NCBI GenBank assembly: GCA_963714405.1
Contig: CAVQOH010000001.1
Span: 62,001 to 126,000, forward strand
Source of the DNA: JAZGGS01 sp963714405
GTDB taxonomy: Bacteria; Bacteroidota; Ignavibacteria; Ignavibacteriales; Ignavibacteriaceae
Reading direction: 5' to 3'
DNA: 64,000 bases
The number at the start of each line of letters is the position of its first letter. Within the stretch, counting starts at the first letter, position 1. Below the pieces are notes generated by a model. It was given only the letters and a program-made list of their open reading frames with translations, had not been told where the DNA came from and ran no database searches. Positions 48,744 through 57,911 of the stretch are shown piece after piece. A program made the translations under genes and the position numbers.

Positions 48744-50237
48744 TTGTTTAAAAAAATTTTAATTGCCAACAGGGGGGAAATTGCGGTAAGAATTATAAGA
48801 GCTTGCCGTGAGCTTGGTATAACCACAGCTGCTGTTTATTCCACAGCAGATAAAACCTCATTGCACACAAAATTAGCAGATGAATCATATTGTATTGGGA
48901 ATCCGGTTTCTGCTGAATCTTACCTTAATAAAGAAAAAATAATAAAATTAGTAAAAGATATTGGTGCAGATGCAGTTCATCCGGGTTACGGTTTCTTTTC
49001 TGAAAATGCTGGATTTATTGCTTCTTTAGAAAAAGAAAAGATTACATTTATTGGTCCTTCTTCAAAATCTGTAAAGATGATGGGCAATAAAACTGCTGCG
49101 CGCAAATTAATGATTGAAAATAATGTTCCAATTGTTCCGGGAACTATAAAAGCTATAACTTCCCTAAAAAATGGATTGCAGATAGCAGAAAAAATCGGTT
49201 ATCCTGTATTATTAAAAGCTGCAGCAGGTGGCGGTGGAAAGGGAATGCGGAAAATATCATCTGCAGAAGAATTTGAATCAGCATTGGAAACTACAAAACG
49301 TGAATCTTTAAAAGCATTTGCAAGTGATGAAATTTATTTGGAAAAGTTTATAGAAAAACCAAAACATATTGAAGTTCAGGTTTTAGGTGATAAAAAAGGT
49401 AATTACGTCCATCTTTTTGAAAGAGAATGCTCAATTCAAAGAAGACATCAAAAAATAATCGAAGAATCCCCCTCATCATTTGTTGATGAAAAAACACGTA
49501 ATAAAATTACCAAGGCAGCAGTTGATGCTGCAAAAGCTTGCAGTTATTACAATGCCGGTACTGTTGAGTTTCTAATGGATGAAAACAGAAAATTTTATTT
49601 TCTTGAAATGAACACCCGATTGCAGGTTGAACATCCTGTAACTGAAATGATAACAGGAATAGATCTTGTAAAAGAGCAAATTAATATTGCGCAGGGAAAT
49701 TCAATTTCATTCAAACAAAAAGATATTATCCGGAAAGGGCATTCTATAGAATGCAGAATATACGCAGAAGATCCGAACAATAATTTTTTGCCCTCAACTG
49801 GAAAAATATTTCATTATAGGGAACCAGGCGGACCTGGTGTCAGAGTTGATTCAGGATTTACAAGCGGATCAGAAGTTACAATGTACTATGATCCTTTAAT
49901 TTCAAAATTAGTTTGCTGGGCAAGTGATAGGGAAAGAGCAATAAAATTAATCTTAAGAGCGTTATCAGAATACCAGGTTGCTGGAGTGATTAGTAATATT
50001 CCTTTTTTAAGTCTCATTATTAATAATAAATCATTTAAAAATGGTAAATTTGATATTAATTTCCTGAATCAGGAATTTATGGAAAGCTTATCATCCCTGG
50101 AAAAAGAAAATGGCAAGGAAGACCTTGAAAACATAGCAGCCGTCTTTTCTGCTTTGTTAAAACAAAGTTATAATGTAAGTGATGTTCATTCAAACACTCA
50201 AAAATTAAATAGTTGGCAGGAGCAGTTGTATGAATGA
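48744..50237 (+). CDS. accC: Biotin carboxylase (acyl-CoA carboxylase subunit)
   Basis: ATP-grasp enzyme that carboxylates biotin on its carrier protein. It starts with TTG, giving FKKILIANRGEIAVRIIRAC, the canonical start, 8 nt after the mutS2 stop. Motifs: HPGYGFFSENAGF, LLKAAAGGGGKGMRKI, FERECSIQRRHQKIIEE and EMNTRLQVEHPVTEMI. 497 residues, slightly longer than typical AccC and like the biotin carboxylase of propionyl/acetyl-CoA carboxylases. It overlaps the carrier gene by 8 bp. No carboxyltransferase gene is nearby, so the acyl-CoA substrate is open. Confidence 0.9.
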   Translation: MFKKILIANRGEIAVRIIRACRELGITTAAVYSTADKTSLHTKLADESYCIGNPVSAESYLNKEKIIKLVKDIGADAVHPGYGFFSENAGFIASLEKEKITFIGPSSKSVKMMGNKTAARKLMIENNVPIVPGTIKAITSLKNGLQIAEKIGYPVLLKAAAGGGGKGMRKISSAEEFESALETTKRESLKAFASDEIYLEKFIEKPKHIEVQVLGDKKGNYVHLFERECSIQRRHQKIIEESPSSFVDEKTRNKITKAAVDAAKACSYYNAGTVEFLMDENRKFYFLEMNTRLQVEHPVTEMITGIDLVKEQINIAQGNSISFKQKDIIRKGHSIECRIYAEDPNNNFLPSTGKIFHYREPGGPGVRVDSGFTSGSEVTMYYDPLISKLVCWASDRERAIKLILRALSEYQVAGVISNIPFLSLIINNKSFKNGKFDINFLNQEFMESLSSLEKENGKEDLENIAAVFSALLKQSYNVSDVHSNTQKLNSWQEQLYE

Positions 50238-50733
50238 ATTTATTGTTACAGTAAATAATAAGAAAAAAGCGGTTAAAATATTAACTGAAAATGAACTCAA
50301 AATTGGTACGAAAAAATATTCCTACGAAATCTCACACATCAACAATAATACATACCTTCTAAAATGCGATAATAAATATTTTGAAATTATTGCTGATAGA
50401 ATAAATAATGAAAACTTTGCATTGCTATTACATGGAAATCAATTTAACACAGTTGTTAGAACTGCTTTGCAGGAAAAAGCAATTTCAATGCTTGAACAGG
50501 TTAATACATCACAGAATAAACAATTTCTGGTTAATGCACCAATGCCCGGTATGATAATAAAGATAAGAAAACATGAAGGAGATAAAATTGAGAAGGGAGA
50601 GTCCATAATGATTCTTGAAGCTATGAAAATGGAAAATGATTTAAAATCTCCTGCTACAGGTACACTTGTAAAAATTAACGTGGATGAGGGAAAAGCAGTG
50701 GAAAAAGGAGCAATCCTTTTTTCAATTGAATAA
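50230..50733 (+). CDS. Biotin carboxyl carrier protein
   Basis: 167-residue biotin/lipoyl-domain protein. The N-terminal ~90 residues are poorly conserved. The C-terminal barrel reads VNAPMPGMIIKIRKHEGDKI, with the biotinylation site ILEAMKMENDL (Lys in AMKM), then KSPATGTLVKINVDEG. It overlaps the biotin carboxylase gene and forms a two-subunit unit. Likely part of an acetyl-, propionyl- or other acyl-CoA carboxylase. Confidence 0.88.
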   Translation: MNEFIVTVNNKKKAVKILTENELKIGTKKYSYEISHINNNTYLLKCDNKYFEIIADRINNENFALLLHGNQFNTVVRTALQEKAISMLEQVNTSQNKQFLVNAPMPGMIIKIRKHEGDKIEKGESIMILEAMKMENDLKSPATGTLVKINVDEGKAVEKGAILFSIE

Positions 50734-50777
50734 ATATTGCTTAAATAATTATTTCATCACCAAAAGAGGGAGGTACT

Positions 50778-52019
50778 TTGAAATTAAGAATCTTTACCCT
50801 GTTTATAATGTTATCATTTGCAACCGGTAGCATTTTTGCCGGAGGATTCCAGATTAACGAGCACGGTTCAAAAGCTATGGGGCTTGGCAATGCTTATACT
50901 GCCATTGTAGATGATGCAAGTGCAGTTTATTGGAATGCCGCTGGCATGAGTTTTTTAGAGGGGACGAACTTCACATTGGGTGCTGCATTGATAGGACCCA
51001 ATACTAGTTTTAGAGGTGTAACGCCTGCAGTTGATAAATCACGTATGATGCCGCAGGTATTTTATGTACCACATTTCTTTCTTACACATAAACTTACTGA
51101 ATCATTTTCTGTAGGTTTAGGTGCATCCGTACCCTTTGGATTAGGAACTCTGTGGAAAGATAACTGGGTTGGCAGGTACCTTGCCGTGGAAACAGAACTG
51201 CAAACAATTGCAGTTCCATTGGTTGTTTCTTATAAAGTGACGGATAACCTTTCAATTAGTGCTGGTGGTTCATATCATCACGCTACTGTATTAATAAAAC
51301 AGGCAGCATCACTCGCACCTTTTGAAGGAGATGCGTTTGTGGTTTTAGAAGGTGATGAATCTGCTTCATTTGGTTATAATTTTGGAATTTTATGGAAACC
51401 ATTTGATGTTTTATCTGTTGGTGGTTCATTTAAGAGTGAAGTTGATTTTAGCTTTGAGGGAACTGCTGAACCTGAAGGGCCAACTCAACTAGCATCAAGT
51501 CTTCCATCAGGTGATATAACAGCAAAATTAACAACTCCAATGAATATTCAAGGTGGAATTGCTTTACAGGTTTTCAATCAGCTTCGTCTTTCAGCAGATT
51601 TCCAATGGATTGGGTGGTCTAGTTATGATACTTTAGCTGCGGATTTTATAGATGAATCTTTTGAAGATATTTCAGAGCCCAGACTATACGAAGATACATA
51701 CATACTCAGATTTGGTGCACAATATGATATAAACGAGGATCTTTCATTGCTTGGAGGAATATATTATGATAAGAATCCAGTTGATCCGAACAATCTAAGT
51801 CCTTCATTACCAGATTCTGATCGATTAGGATTAAGCGTGGGTGTGGATGCAAAAATCACAGATAATTTTGGAGTTTCAGGTTCATACCTGTTTATTAGAT
51901 CAAATGAAGTTACTGTTACAAACTCTACTCAGGAGTATACACCTGGTGGAGCTAAATTTAACGGTACATATAACTCACGTGCTAATTTGTTATCACTTAC
52001 ATTTCATTACAGTATATAA
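50778..52019 (+). CDS. FadL/OmpP1-family outer-membrane transporter
   Basis: Outer-membrane beta-barrel for uptake of long-chain fatty acids or other hydrophobic compounds. The signal peptide LFIMLSFATGSIFAG is followed by the FadL hatch region GGFQINEHGSKAMGLGNAYT and AVYWNAAGMSFLEG. The middle and end are alternating beta strands, closing LLSLTFHYSI with a final aromatic-rich strand. 413 residues. The start is TTG with the strong site GAGGGAGGT 3-4 nt upstream. It lies 17 bp before the SGNH lipoprotein gene. Confidence 0.88.
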   Translation: MKLRIFTLFIMLSFATGSIFAGGFQINEHGSKAMGLGNAYTAIVDDASAVYWNAAGMSFLEGTNFTLGAALIGPNTSFRGVTPAVDKSRMMPQVFYVPHFFLTHKLTESFSVGLGASVPFGLGTLWKDNWVGRYLAVETELQTIAVPLVVSYKVTDNLSISAGGSYHHATVLIKQAASLAPFEGDAFVVLEGDESASFGYNFGILWKPFDVLSVGGSFKSEVDFSFEGTAEPEGPTQLASSLPSGDITAKLTTPMNIQGGIALQVFNQLRLSADFQWIGWSSYDTLAADFIDESFEDISEPRLYEDTYILRFGAQYDINEDLSLLGGIYYDKNPVDPNNLSPSLPDSDRLGLSVGVDAKITDNFGVSGSYLFIRSNEVTVTNSTQEYTPGGAKFNGTYNSRANLLSLTFHYSI

Positions 52020-52036
52020 TTAAATAAGGGTTTCTT

Positions 52037-53473
52037 ATGAAAAATATAATAAAACTTGTTTCAGCTGTATTTATTGCAGCCCTCATTTTTATTGGCTGTG
52101 ATGAATACAATAAGCTAGCAGCACCCACCGTAAATACCGGAACTGCTAATTTTTCCAAGTTGGTAACCATAGGTAACAGTTTAACTGCGGGTTACCAATC
52201 TGCTGCACTATATGAAAGTGCGCAAATGTACAGCTTTGGAAACCAGATTGCCAGCCATATGAACACGACATTTGCACAGCCTCTGTTTTCTGATCCGGGA
52301 ACAGGTGGAAGGATGGAAGTCATTTCTGTTTCACCCTTTTCATCAACATTTAACCAAAATGTTGGAATGCCAATTAATTTAACTTATCCTGCCCCATACA
52401 ATAATCTTGGCATTCCCGGTGCTTTGTTATATGATGTTTTAAATGCTACTAATGCCAATAATTGTGCAAGTGCTTTATTCGCAGGGACACCTAATCCAAT
52501 GTTTGATCTTGTTTTAAGGGAAACTGGATTAAATCTTGGGACACAATTGCAGCAAGCAACTCTATTAGAACCATCCTTATTGCTATTCTGGATAGGTAAT
52601 AATGATGTACTTGGTTTCGCAACAAGTGGTGGAAAAGGTCCAACTTCTCCCACCGATATTCCAACTTTTAATGCCTTGTATAATTTGGCAGCGGGAGCTC
52701 TGGCAAATATGGGCGCAAAGGTAGTTGTTGCAAACATACCTAATGTAACGACTATACCTTATTTTACTACAGTTGGTCCTACTATGGCGTTAAATGTACC
52801 CTGGGGGGTTCTGGCTTCGTTAGGTGCTCCAGGAGTGTTCTATCAAAAACATGGAGAAACAATTGGAACAGGTATTGCAGATTCCTTAACTCTGCTTACA
52901 GGTGGAATTATTGTTACTTTACCTGCAGGAAGCTACGCAGGGTTAATTGGAACACCAACAGGCAAATACTATGAGGATAATAACCTAATCATTCCTCCCG
53001 GAATTGATATTACTCAACCATTTGGTGTTCATCCGCAAAATCCCATACCTGATGCTTTTGTATTAGATGCCGATGAAATTGCAACTGCACAAACTGCAAT
53101 TGATGGCTACAACAACGTAATCTTAACTGCCGCAAACAATTATGGTTTTGGGCATGCAGATATGAATGCAAAATTACTTCAAATTAGAGCAAATGATTTT
53201 GGCTTGGGTACTGAAATAAACGGTGTTTACTTTAAAACACTTTATGTTACAGGTGGTTTATTCAGTCTAGATGGTGTTCATCCTTCGAGCCAGGGGCAGG
53301 GAGTTCTGGCTAATGAATTTATTAAAGCAATCAATACAAAATTCAGTGCGAATATTCCTTTAATTGATGTTTCAACAATTCCTGGAAGCTTAATTTTTGC
53401 AAAAGGTGTTAGCTTTGATAAATTTGGTTATCCCACGTTTTCACCCGGTACTTTTGATCACTTGTTATTTTAA
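52037..53473 (+). CDS. SGNH/GDSL-type esterase lipoprotein
   Basis: 478 residues. Lipoprotein signal AVFIAALIFIGCDE with Cys21. SGNH blocks: block I TIGNSLTAG with Ser48 (Asn replaces the Asp of GDSL), block III FWIGNNDVLG, and block V DGVHPSSQG with Asp412 and His415. It probably cleaves ester-linked lipids at the outer membrane and may feed the FadL porin encoded just upstream, a pairing common in this phylum. A terminator follows at 53480. Confidence 0.85.
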   Translation: MKNIIKLVSAVFIAALIFIGCDEYNKLAAPTVNTGTANFSKLVTIGNSLTAGYQSAALYESAQMYSFGNQIASHMNTTFAQPLFSDPGTGGRMEVISVSPFSSTFNQNVGMPINLTYPAPYNNLGIPGALLYDVLNATNANNCASALFAGTPNPMFDLVLRETGLNLGTQLQQATLLEPSLLLFWIGNNDVLGFATSGGKGPTSPTDIPTFNALYNLAAGALANMGAKVVVANIPNVTTIPYFTTVGPTMALNVPWGVLASLGAPGVFYQKHGETIGTGIADSLTLLTGGIIVTLPAGSYAGLIGTPTGKYYEDNNLIIPPGIDITQPFGVHPQNPIPDAFVLDADEIATAQTAIDGYNNVILTAANNYGFGHADMNAKLLQIRANDFGLGTEINGVYFKTLYVTGGLFSLDGVHPSSQGQGVLANEFIKAINTKFSANIPLIDVSTIPGSLIFAKGVSFDKFGYPTFSPGTFDHLLF

Positions 53474-53479
53474 AATTCA

Positions 53480-53504
53480 GGGATGGGCAGCCATCCCTTT
53501 TTTT
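53480..53504 (+). terminator. Intrinsic terminator after the SGNH gene
   Basis: Stem GGGATGG / CCATCCC with a GCAG loop, followed by a T run. Confidence 0.9.
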
Positions 53505-53517
53505 AATAAGTTAAAAT

Positions 53518-53950
53518 ATGAACCGTATTAATTCTACTGTCTGGATTTTTATTCTTATCGCAGTTTTTATTATTTCTTGTTCTGCTGTTGAAGAAACCAG
53601 TAAGGAAGAACAGAAAGAAGATGAGTTTTACATTTTTGATGAAATCCCGGATGAAAACAGTTTTGCAATTTGAAAAACCAGATAATAGTGAAAAAATATT
53701 TTTTGTTATTCAAATTGGAGCATTTTCATCACTGGAAAGAGCAGATGTGTTTGCCAGGAATAGTGAATCAAAATTGAACAGAAGAGTAAAGGTAAATTTA
53801 AATGAAGAAATGAATTTGTATGTAGTTCAATTAGCGGAATTATTTACTAATAAGGCTGATGCTGAAAGGGTAAGAGCAAATTTATGGCAGTTGGATGAAT
53901 ACAGCGATGCCTGGATTATATTAGTTAGGGATAATAAAACAATTAGATAA
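53518..53950 (+). CDS. SPOR-domain lipoprotein (frame-disrupted once)
   Basis: ~143 residues when rebuilt. The N-terminal frame from ATG at 53518 reads NSTVWIFILIAVFIISCSAV, a lipoprotein signal with Cys, then an acidic linker DEFYIFDEIPDENSFAI. An extra T near 53670 moves to the frame of the SPOR domain: IFFVIQIGAFSSLERADVFA, LYVVQLAELFTNKADAERVR and DAWIILVRDNK. SPOR domains bind denuded septal peptidoglycan, so an outer-membrane anchored cell-wall contact is likely. Terminators lie on both sides. Confidence 0.78.
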
Positions 53951-53955
53951 TAAAA

Positions 53956-53985
53956 AAAGGTTGAGCGATTAACTCAACCTTTCTT
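53956..53985. terminator. Bidirectional intrinsic terminator
   Basis: Stem AAAGGTTGAG / CTCAACCTTT, with T-rich sequence on the plus side and AAAAAAA (a T run on the minus strand) on the other. It serves both the SPOR gene (+) and the first STAS gene (-). Confidence 0.85.
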
Positions 53986-54011
53986 TCCCCCTCGTATAAA
54001 GTTCTTAAAAA

Positions 54012-54428
54012 TCAATTAAAATCCCATTCAATTTTTTTACGTGGTTTATCTTCAAAATCAGATTTTTCTTTTGGTTTTGGTGCAGCTCCACCTGTAAAAC
54101 TTTGAACAGCTTCTTCAGCGGAAAGGTAAGTATTAAATATTTTTGAAACTCCCGTTAGATGAAAAAGCTCCCTAGCAGGTTCCTGCGGCTCTACGAGTTT
54201 TAACTCTCCCCCTTTACTAACAAGATTTTTATGGGTAACTACCAAAACACCTATAAATGTAGAATCCATATGACTGCACTGGCTTAAATCTGCAATAATG
54301 TTGTTCTTCGTAATCATCTGTTCATTTAGCAATTTCTTCAGTTCAGCTGATTCACTGGCAGCAGCTCTTGTTAAATTTACTTTTAATACCAGGACATCTC
54401 CGTATATTTTTTGATCAAAGTTTTCCAT
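54012..54428 (-). CDS. STAS-domain protein (copy 1)
   Basis: SpoIIAA-like anti-sigma-factor antagonist, 138 residues. It has alternating beta-alpha units and the phosphorylatable-Ser loop IADLSQCSHMDSTFIGVLVV (Ser56), then KGGELKLVEPQEPARELFHL and TGVSKIFNTYLSAEEAV. After the domain comes a ~25-residue charged linker ending in W-D-F-N. Two paralogues lie at 54795-55208 and 58169-58573, with the same tail type. No HPK/RsbW-type kinase or PP2C phosphatase gene is in the window. Confidence 0.85.
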   Translation of the reverse strand: MENFDQKIYGDVLVLKVNLTRAAASESAELKKLLNEQMITKNNIIADLSQCSHMDSTFIGVLVVTHKNLVSKGGELKLVEPQEPARELFHLTGVSKIFNTYLSAEEAVQSFTGGAAPKPKEKSDFEDKPRKKIEWDFN

Positions 54429-54794
54429 AATCCATTCTCTGATTTTGTAAAATTAACATCTCATTTTGCTTATTTTTTAATTTTACCGGTAACTTATACT
54501 AAGCCAGTAATTTTATTTTTATTCAAATAAAACTAAAATCAATAAAAACTAACACTCGTTATTTATATTGTTCAATTTTTGGTTATTAATAAACCGTTTA
54601 AGTGCTCTCAGATAATTAATTTTAATCATCTACGTACTTTTTTTTACAATAACTTTAGTAGAATTGCAAAAACAATACCACTTATTTTGATTCAGGAAAA
54701 ATTTAAAAATGCTATTTTTACTCTAAAAACAAATAAAAAAGGTTGGATAATAATCCAACCTCTAATCGCCCTCCCATTATAAACCGGTTATTTT
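54429..54794. other. Spacer between STAS copies 1 and 2
   Basis: A 366-bp AT-rich region. It holds the minus-strand terminator of copy 2 and presumably the promoter of copy 1. A 67-codon plus-strand frame across it has biased, low-complexity content and no ribosome site, so it is not called. Confidence 0.6.
54733..54760 (-). terminator. Intrinsic terminator of STAS copy 2
   Basis: Stem GGTTGGAT / ATCCAACC, followed on the minus strand by TTTTTTATTT. Confidence 0.87.
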
Positions 54795-55208
54795 TTACGC
54801 GAAAGCCCAGGCAATTCCTTTACGTTCAGGTTGTTTATCTTCTTCCGGTTTTTCTATTTTTTGAATATTTCCAAAACTTTTAACTGCTTCTTCAAGAGTG
54901 TCGTAAGTTCCGAACAATTTTGAAATTCCAGTCAGGTAAAACATTTCTTTAGCAGGATCTAGTGGATCAACTAGTTTTAATTCTCCACCTGTAGATAACA
55001 ACTTTTTCTGAGTAACTACAAGTGAACCAATAAATGTGGAATCGAGCTGTGTGCACTGGCTTAGATCAATAACAATCTTGGAATACCCGAAAATGATTTG
55101 TTCTTCAAGTAAATTTTTTATCTCAGCCGCTTCATTAACACCTGCTCTTAGTAGATTTACAATGTTAATCTGAATATCACCAGTTGTCTTTTGTGTAAAA
55201 TTTTCCAT
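54795..55208 (-). CDS. STAS-domain protein (copy 2)
   Basis: 137 residues from the ATG (a TTG two codons upstream is also in frame, but paralogues begin MEN/MED). The STAS core has the Ser loop IVIDLSQCTQLDSTFIG (Ser57), then TGGELKLVDPLDPAKEMFYL and TGISKLFGTYDTLEEAV. A linker ends in W-A-F-A. It lies 35 bp after the pilin-like protein C gene on the same strand, so co-transcription with it is likely. The gene ends at its own terminator. Confidence 0.86.
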   Translation of the reverse strand: MENFTQKTTGDIQINIVNLLRAGVNEAAEIKNLLEEQIIFGYSKIVIDLSQCTQLDSTFIGSLVVTQKKLLSTGGELKLVDPLDPAKEMFYLTGISKLFGTYDTLEEAVKSFGNIQKIEKPEEDKQPERKGIAWAFA

Positions 55209-55243
55209 TATCAATTCCTAACTTTATTTACCAAAATTTATTT

Positions 55244-56462
55244 TTATTCAAACCAGGATACGATTTCTAATCCACCTGTACCAGGAAACATTGGTGGAGA
55301 TATTAACATAAACCGTTCATCATATTTATATCGTTTTGCAAAACCAGACTTAATTCCTCCAGAACCAAATGTACCAACCGCTTGTCTTGTGTTTTGAATA
55401 ATTCCTCCAACTAGATTTATATTACCGCTGATTGGTCTTGTAGAGTAGTTTTGTGCACCAAACCCCCCATCCTCAGTATAAATAGAGGCGTGAATATTAA
55501 TATCACTATGATTTGCGACATTATCTGTAATTAAAACCTTATTTTTGGCTACAATACCTAAAAGATCGGTGGAGTTTTTGTTTAGCAAAGGATCAGATTT
55601 ATATACTAATATCATCATCTAAAAAGATTGAACCATAGCTACCTGTACCTGAGCAAGCAATTGAGTACTGTCCTTCCACAACACCTTTTAATCTCATTGT
55701 TGAATTCTCAGCATAAATTACTCCACCAGGAGCAACGGTTGGCAGATGCACTGTAGAATCTTTACCAGAATAACTAAATCTGAATCTTAGACTATCTTCA
55801 GCAAATGTTATATAAATGGAATCATGCCCTGTAAAGAATAAACCATCAGTTTGTGCAGATGTTTTCATCGGATCCAATCCATCAGTTGGAAGAGGAAGAT
55901 CTACACCTTTTTCAAATCCGCCGAAAAATCTAGGTTCATCCTTTGATTTATTTGTATAGTATATCAATTTCTTCTTTGTTGAAGCTTTACCATAAAAAAC
56001 CGGATGTCTGTAAACTCTCATATAATCCTGTGTATGAAAAGGTCCCCAGACTGTATCATTCCCGGTCCACCAAATTGAACCACCTTCACTCATAGAGTAG
56101 TATGCAAACTTTGAAAATTTACTTGGCTGAAAAATAACCTCAACAGTGTTGCTAACTCCGCCGTAAGTACCTTTAGCAGTAAGCTTACGAATATTTTTAA
56201 TTTTATCAACTACATCTAAAGTTGCTTCAATTTGACCATCTAAAAAATCTCTTTTTGAGATACCAGTTTCCCAGGTATCATCCAAAAATATTTCATTACA
56301 GGCAAGATTGGCAACACTAACTGCGAGATTATGAGCAACGGTATTCGCATTATATTCAGCCATGTTCTGTACAGTAGCATTAGATAACCGGTTAGAGCTG
56401 TTACCCATAATCATGTATAACAGACTAAAACCAATTACTAAATAAAGTGTCATTTTACCCAT
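55244..56462 (-). CDS. Pilin-like exported protein C (frame-disrupted once)
   Basis: ~405 residues. It starts with a short N-terminal hydrophobic helix, MGKMTLYLVIGFSLLYMIMG, and then a helical region (NATVQNMAEYNANTVAHNLA) as in type IV pilin-like or PilX-like proteins. A long beta-rich body follows, with a parallel-beta pattern (GGVIYAENSTMRLKGVVEGQ, KNKVLITDNVANHSDINIHA). An extra T near 55610 splits it; joined, it reads FLDDDIVYKSDPLL. RBS AGAGGAG before ATG. There is no GFxxxE cleavage motif, so it is not a canonical prepilin. It is third in a set of three such genes. Confidence 0.72.
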
Positions 56463-56476
56463 TTTAATTTCTCCTC

Positions 56477-57076
56477 TTACCTGTTAAATAAATTTCTTGC
56501 GGCCATTCTTATTTGTCTCCAGAATACAGTTTGGTATTCCTGGTTGTAAGCAGCCACATCTTCTACAGTAATATCGATTTGCATTGTATAAATTTCTCTT
56601 GGATCTGCAATTGGAAATGTAAGTTCTGTACCCAGTGCACTATAGAAATTCATTTTAAACTGTGTTACACCAAGATTTACTCCTACCGGGGCCTCGCTAT
56701 TAATAACTCTGTACAAAAATCTGTCTCTCGGATTTGGAGTTTCAGGTATGTCTGTAGCATAGTCTATATAATAAAACATTGTATCTACAATGCCATTACT
56801 TTCAACGTCAGTCAGATAGCGAATGCTTGTTGAATCTGCATAGAGAATTGCTTCAGTTGGTGTGGGAATTTGCTGCCAATTTGCACAATATCCAATTTTT
56901 CTAAAGTCGTTTTCAAGTATTTGAACAATTGTAGCCAGGTTGGTTTGTGCAACAAGATTACCGGAACCTTTATACAAATTTTCTGTTGATGATTCACTTA
57001 CGTTTGCAATCGAAAGCATCAATATACCTCCAATAACAACTGAACCAAGAATATCTAACATTACATTTATGCCCAT
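56477..57076 (-). CDS. Pilin-like exported protein B (PilW-like)
   Basis: 199 residues. The N-terminal helix is MGINVMLDILGSVVIGGILM, then LSIANVSESSTENLYKGSGN and VQILENDFRKIGYC, a pattern seen in PilW-type minor pilins (helix, then FRKIGY). The rest is beta-rich and ends WRQIRMAARNLFNR. RBS TAGGAGA lies before the ATG. It lies between proteins A and C (9 and 14 bp spacers) and is surely co-transcribed. There is no standard prepilin cleavage site. The role in surface appendage or secretion is inferred from the fold only. Confidence 0.68.
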   Translation of the reverse strand: MGINVMLDILGSVVIGGILMLSIANVSESSTENLYKGSGNLVAQTNLATIVQILENDFRKIGYCANWQQIPTPTEAILYADSTSIRYLTDVESNGIVDTMFYYIDYATDIPETPNPRDRFLYRVINSEAPVGVNLGVTQFKMNFYSALGTELTFPIADPREIYTMQIDITVEDVAAYNQEYQTVFWRQIRMAARNLFNR

Positions 57077-57085
57077 TTGTTTCTC

Positions 57086-57580
57086 CTATCTAAAATGCCA
57101 ATAACTAAAAATTGATGATGTCCTAAATGTATCCTGTGAAAACGGACTTGAAACAGTAATATTTATCTTTTTGTGCCATTGTTCCGAATTAGACTTAACC
57201 TTAAGGTTACTTTTATGGATATACATCACTTCGCAAGAAATATCAAATACGGCTGATGGCATCGTGCTGTCTCGTTTTGTAAATCCGTTAAAGTCATCGA
57301 AATCATCGAATAAATCATAAGTCTCACCACTTTCGGGACCAAGATTTCCTGCCGGTGTAAGTTCACCTAATGTAGAGACTGAGTTTGAATCTGTACTTTC
57401 ATCAAATGACTTGCTTGTAGCTTCTTCAATAATAGAAGTTGCAATTGAAGTTGCCAGTACACCATACTGTGCCTCATCCCTGATGGTTTCATTCACAAGG
57501 TTGGCAGTATTAACTCTTAACGTAATCGTAGAAAGCAATACCATCGCACCCATTGACATTAACATTTGGCCTGTATTCAA
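57086..57580 (-). CDS. Pilin-like exported protein A
   Basis: 164 residues starting at TTG (MNTGQMLMSMGAMVLLSTIT), with AAGGAGAT 5-6 nt upstream. The N-terminal helix continues LRVNTANLVNETIRDEAQYG, then IATSIIEEATSKSFDEST, resembling the stalk helix of pseudopilins. An acidic loop (DLFDDFDDFNGF) and a beta region follow. It is first gene of the A-B-C unit. No family recognised with certainty; similar genes occur in Ignavibacteria from memory. Confidence 0.65.
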   Translation of the reverse strand: MNTGQMLMSMGAMVLLSTITLRVNTANLVNETIRDEAQYGVLATSIATSIIEEATSKSFDESTDSNSVSTLGELTPAGNLGPESGETYDLFDDFDDFNGFTKRDSTMPSAVFDISCEVMYIHKSNLKVKSNSEQWHKKINITVSSPFSQDTFRTSSIFSYWHFR

Positions 57581-57870
57581 AACTTTATCTCCTTATTATG
57601 ATATTTTTAATCTAAAGATTAAGATTCAAATAGAATTGGAATTTAGGGGAGTTTGGCGATTTCTCGCTAGACAGGACTAAATTAAAAATTGCTAATCTAT
57701 TTTGGAATCTCATCAAATTATCCATTAAAATAATTACTGATTTAAGTTCCTCACATATTAGCATCCCACGCCAAGAGATATCCAATTGATGTGCCATAGT
57801 ATATATTCTTTGATTTTCAACTAATTTCTTTACAATGCTTAGAATAGCGTCCAACAATGAAACAAGCTGA

Positions 57871-57894
57871 ATGTTGATTTCTCAACATTTTTTT
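57871..57894 (+). terminator. Orphan terminator-like hairpin
   Basis: Stem ATGTTGA / TCAACAT with a 4-nt loop and a run of seven or more T on the plus strand. No plus-strand gene lies upstream for over 3.8 kb (the last is the SPOR gene). Confidence 0.55.
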
Positions 57895-57897
57895 ACG

Positions 57898-57911
57898 CTG
57901 TTTCATTTTGT
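57898..57911. repeat. 14-bp repeat, copy 1
   Basis: CTGTTTCATTTTGT, identical to 58808-58821. It lies just after the orphan hairpin. Confidence 0.6.

Noticed and set aside
52384..52737. 117-codon frame antisense to the SGNH gene
   Set aside because: A shadow of the real gene, low complexity and without a start signal.
54579..54782. 67-codon plus-strand frame between STAS copies
   Set aside because: Low-complexity Phe/Asn/Lys-rich composition; it crosses the minus-strand terminator of STAS copy 2.
57612..57857. 81-codon minus-strand frame upstream of pilin-like protein A
   Set aside because: No ribosome site and no recognisable family. It covers the expected promoter of the unit.
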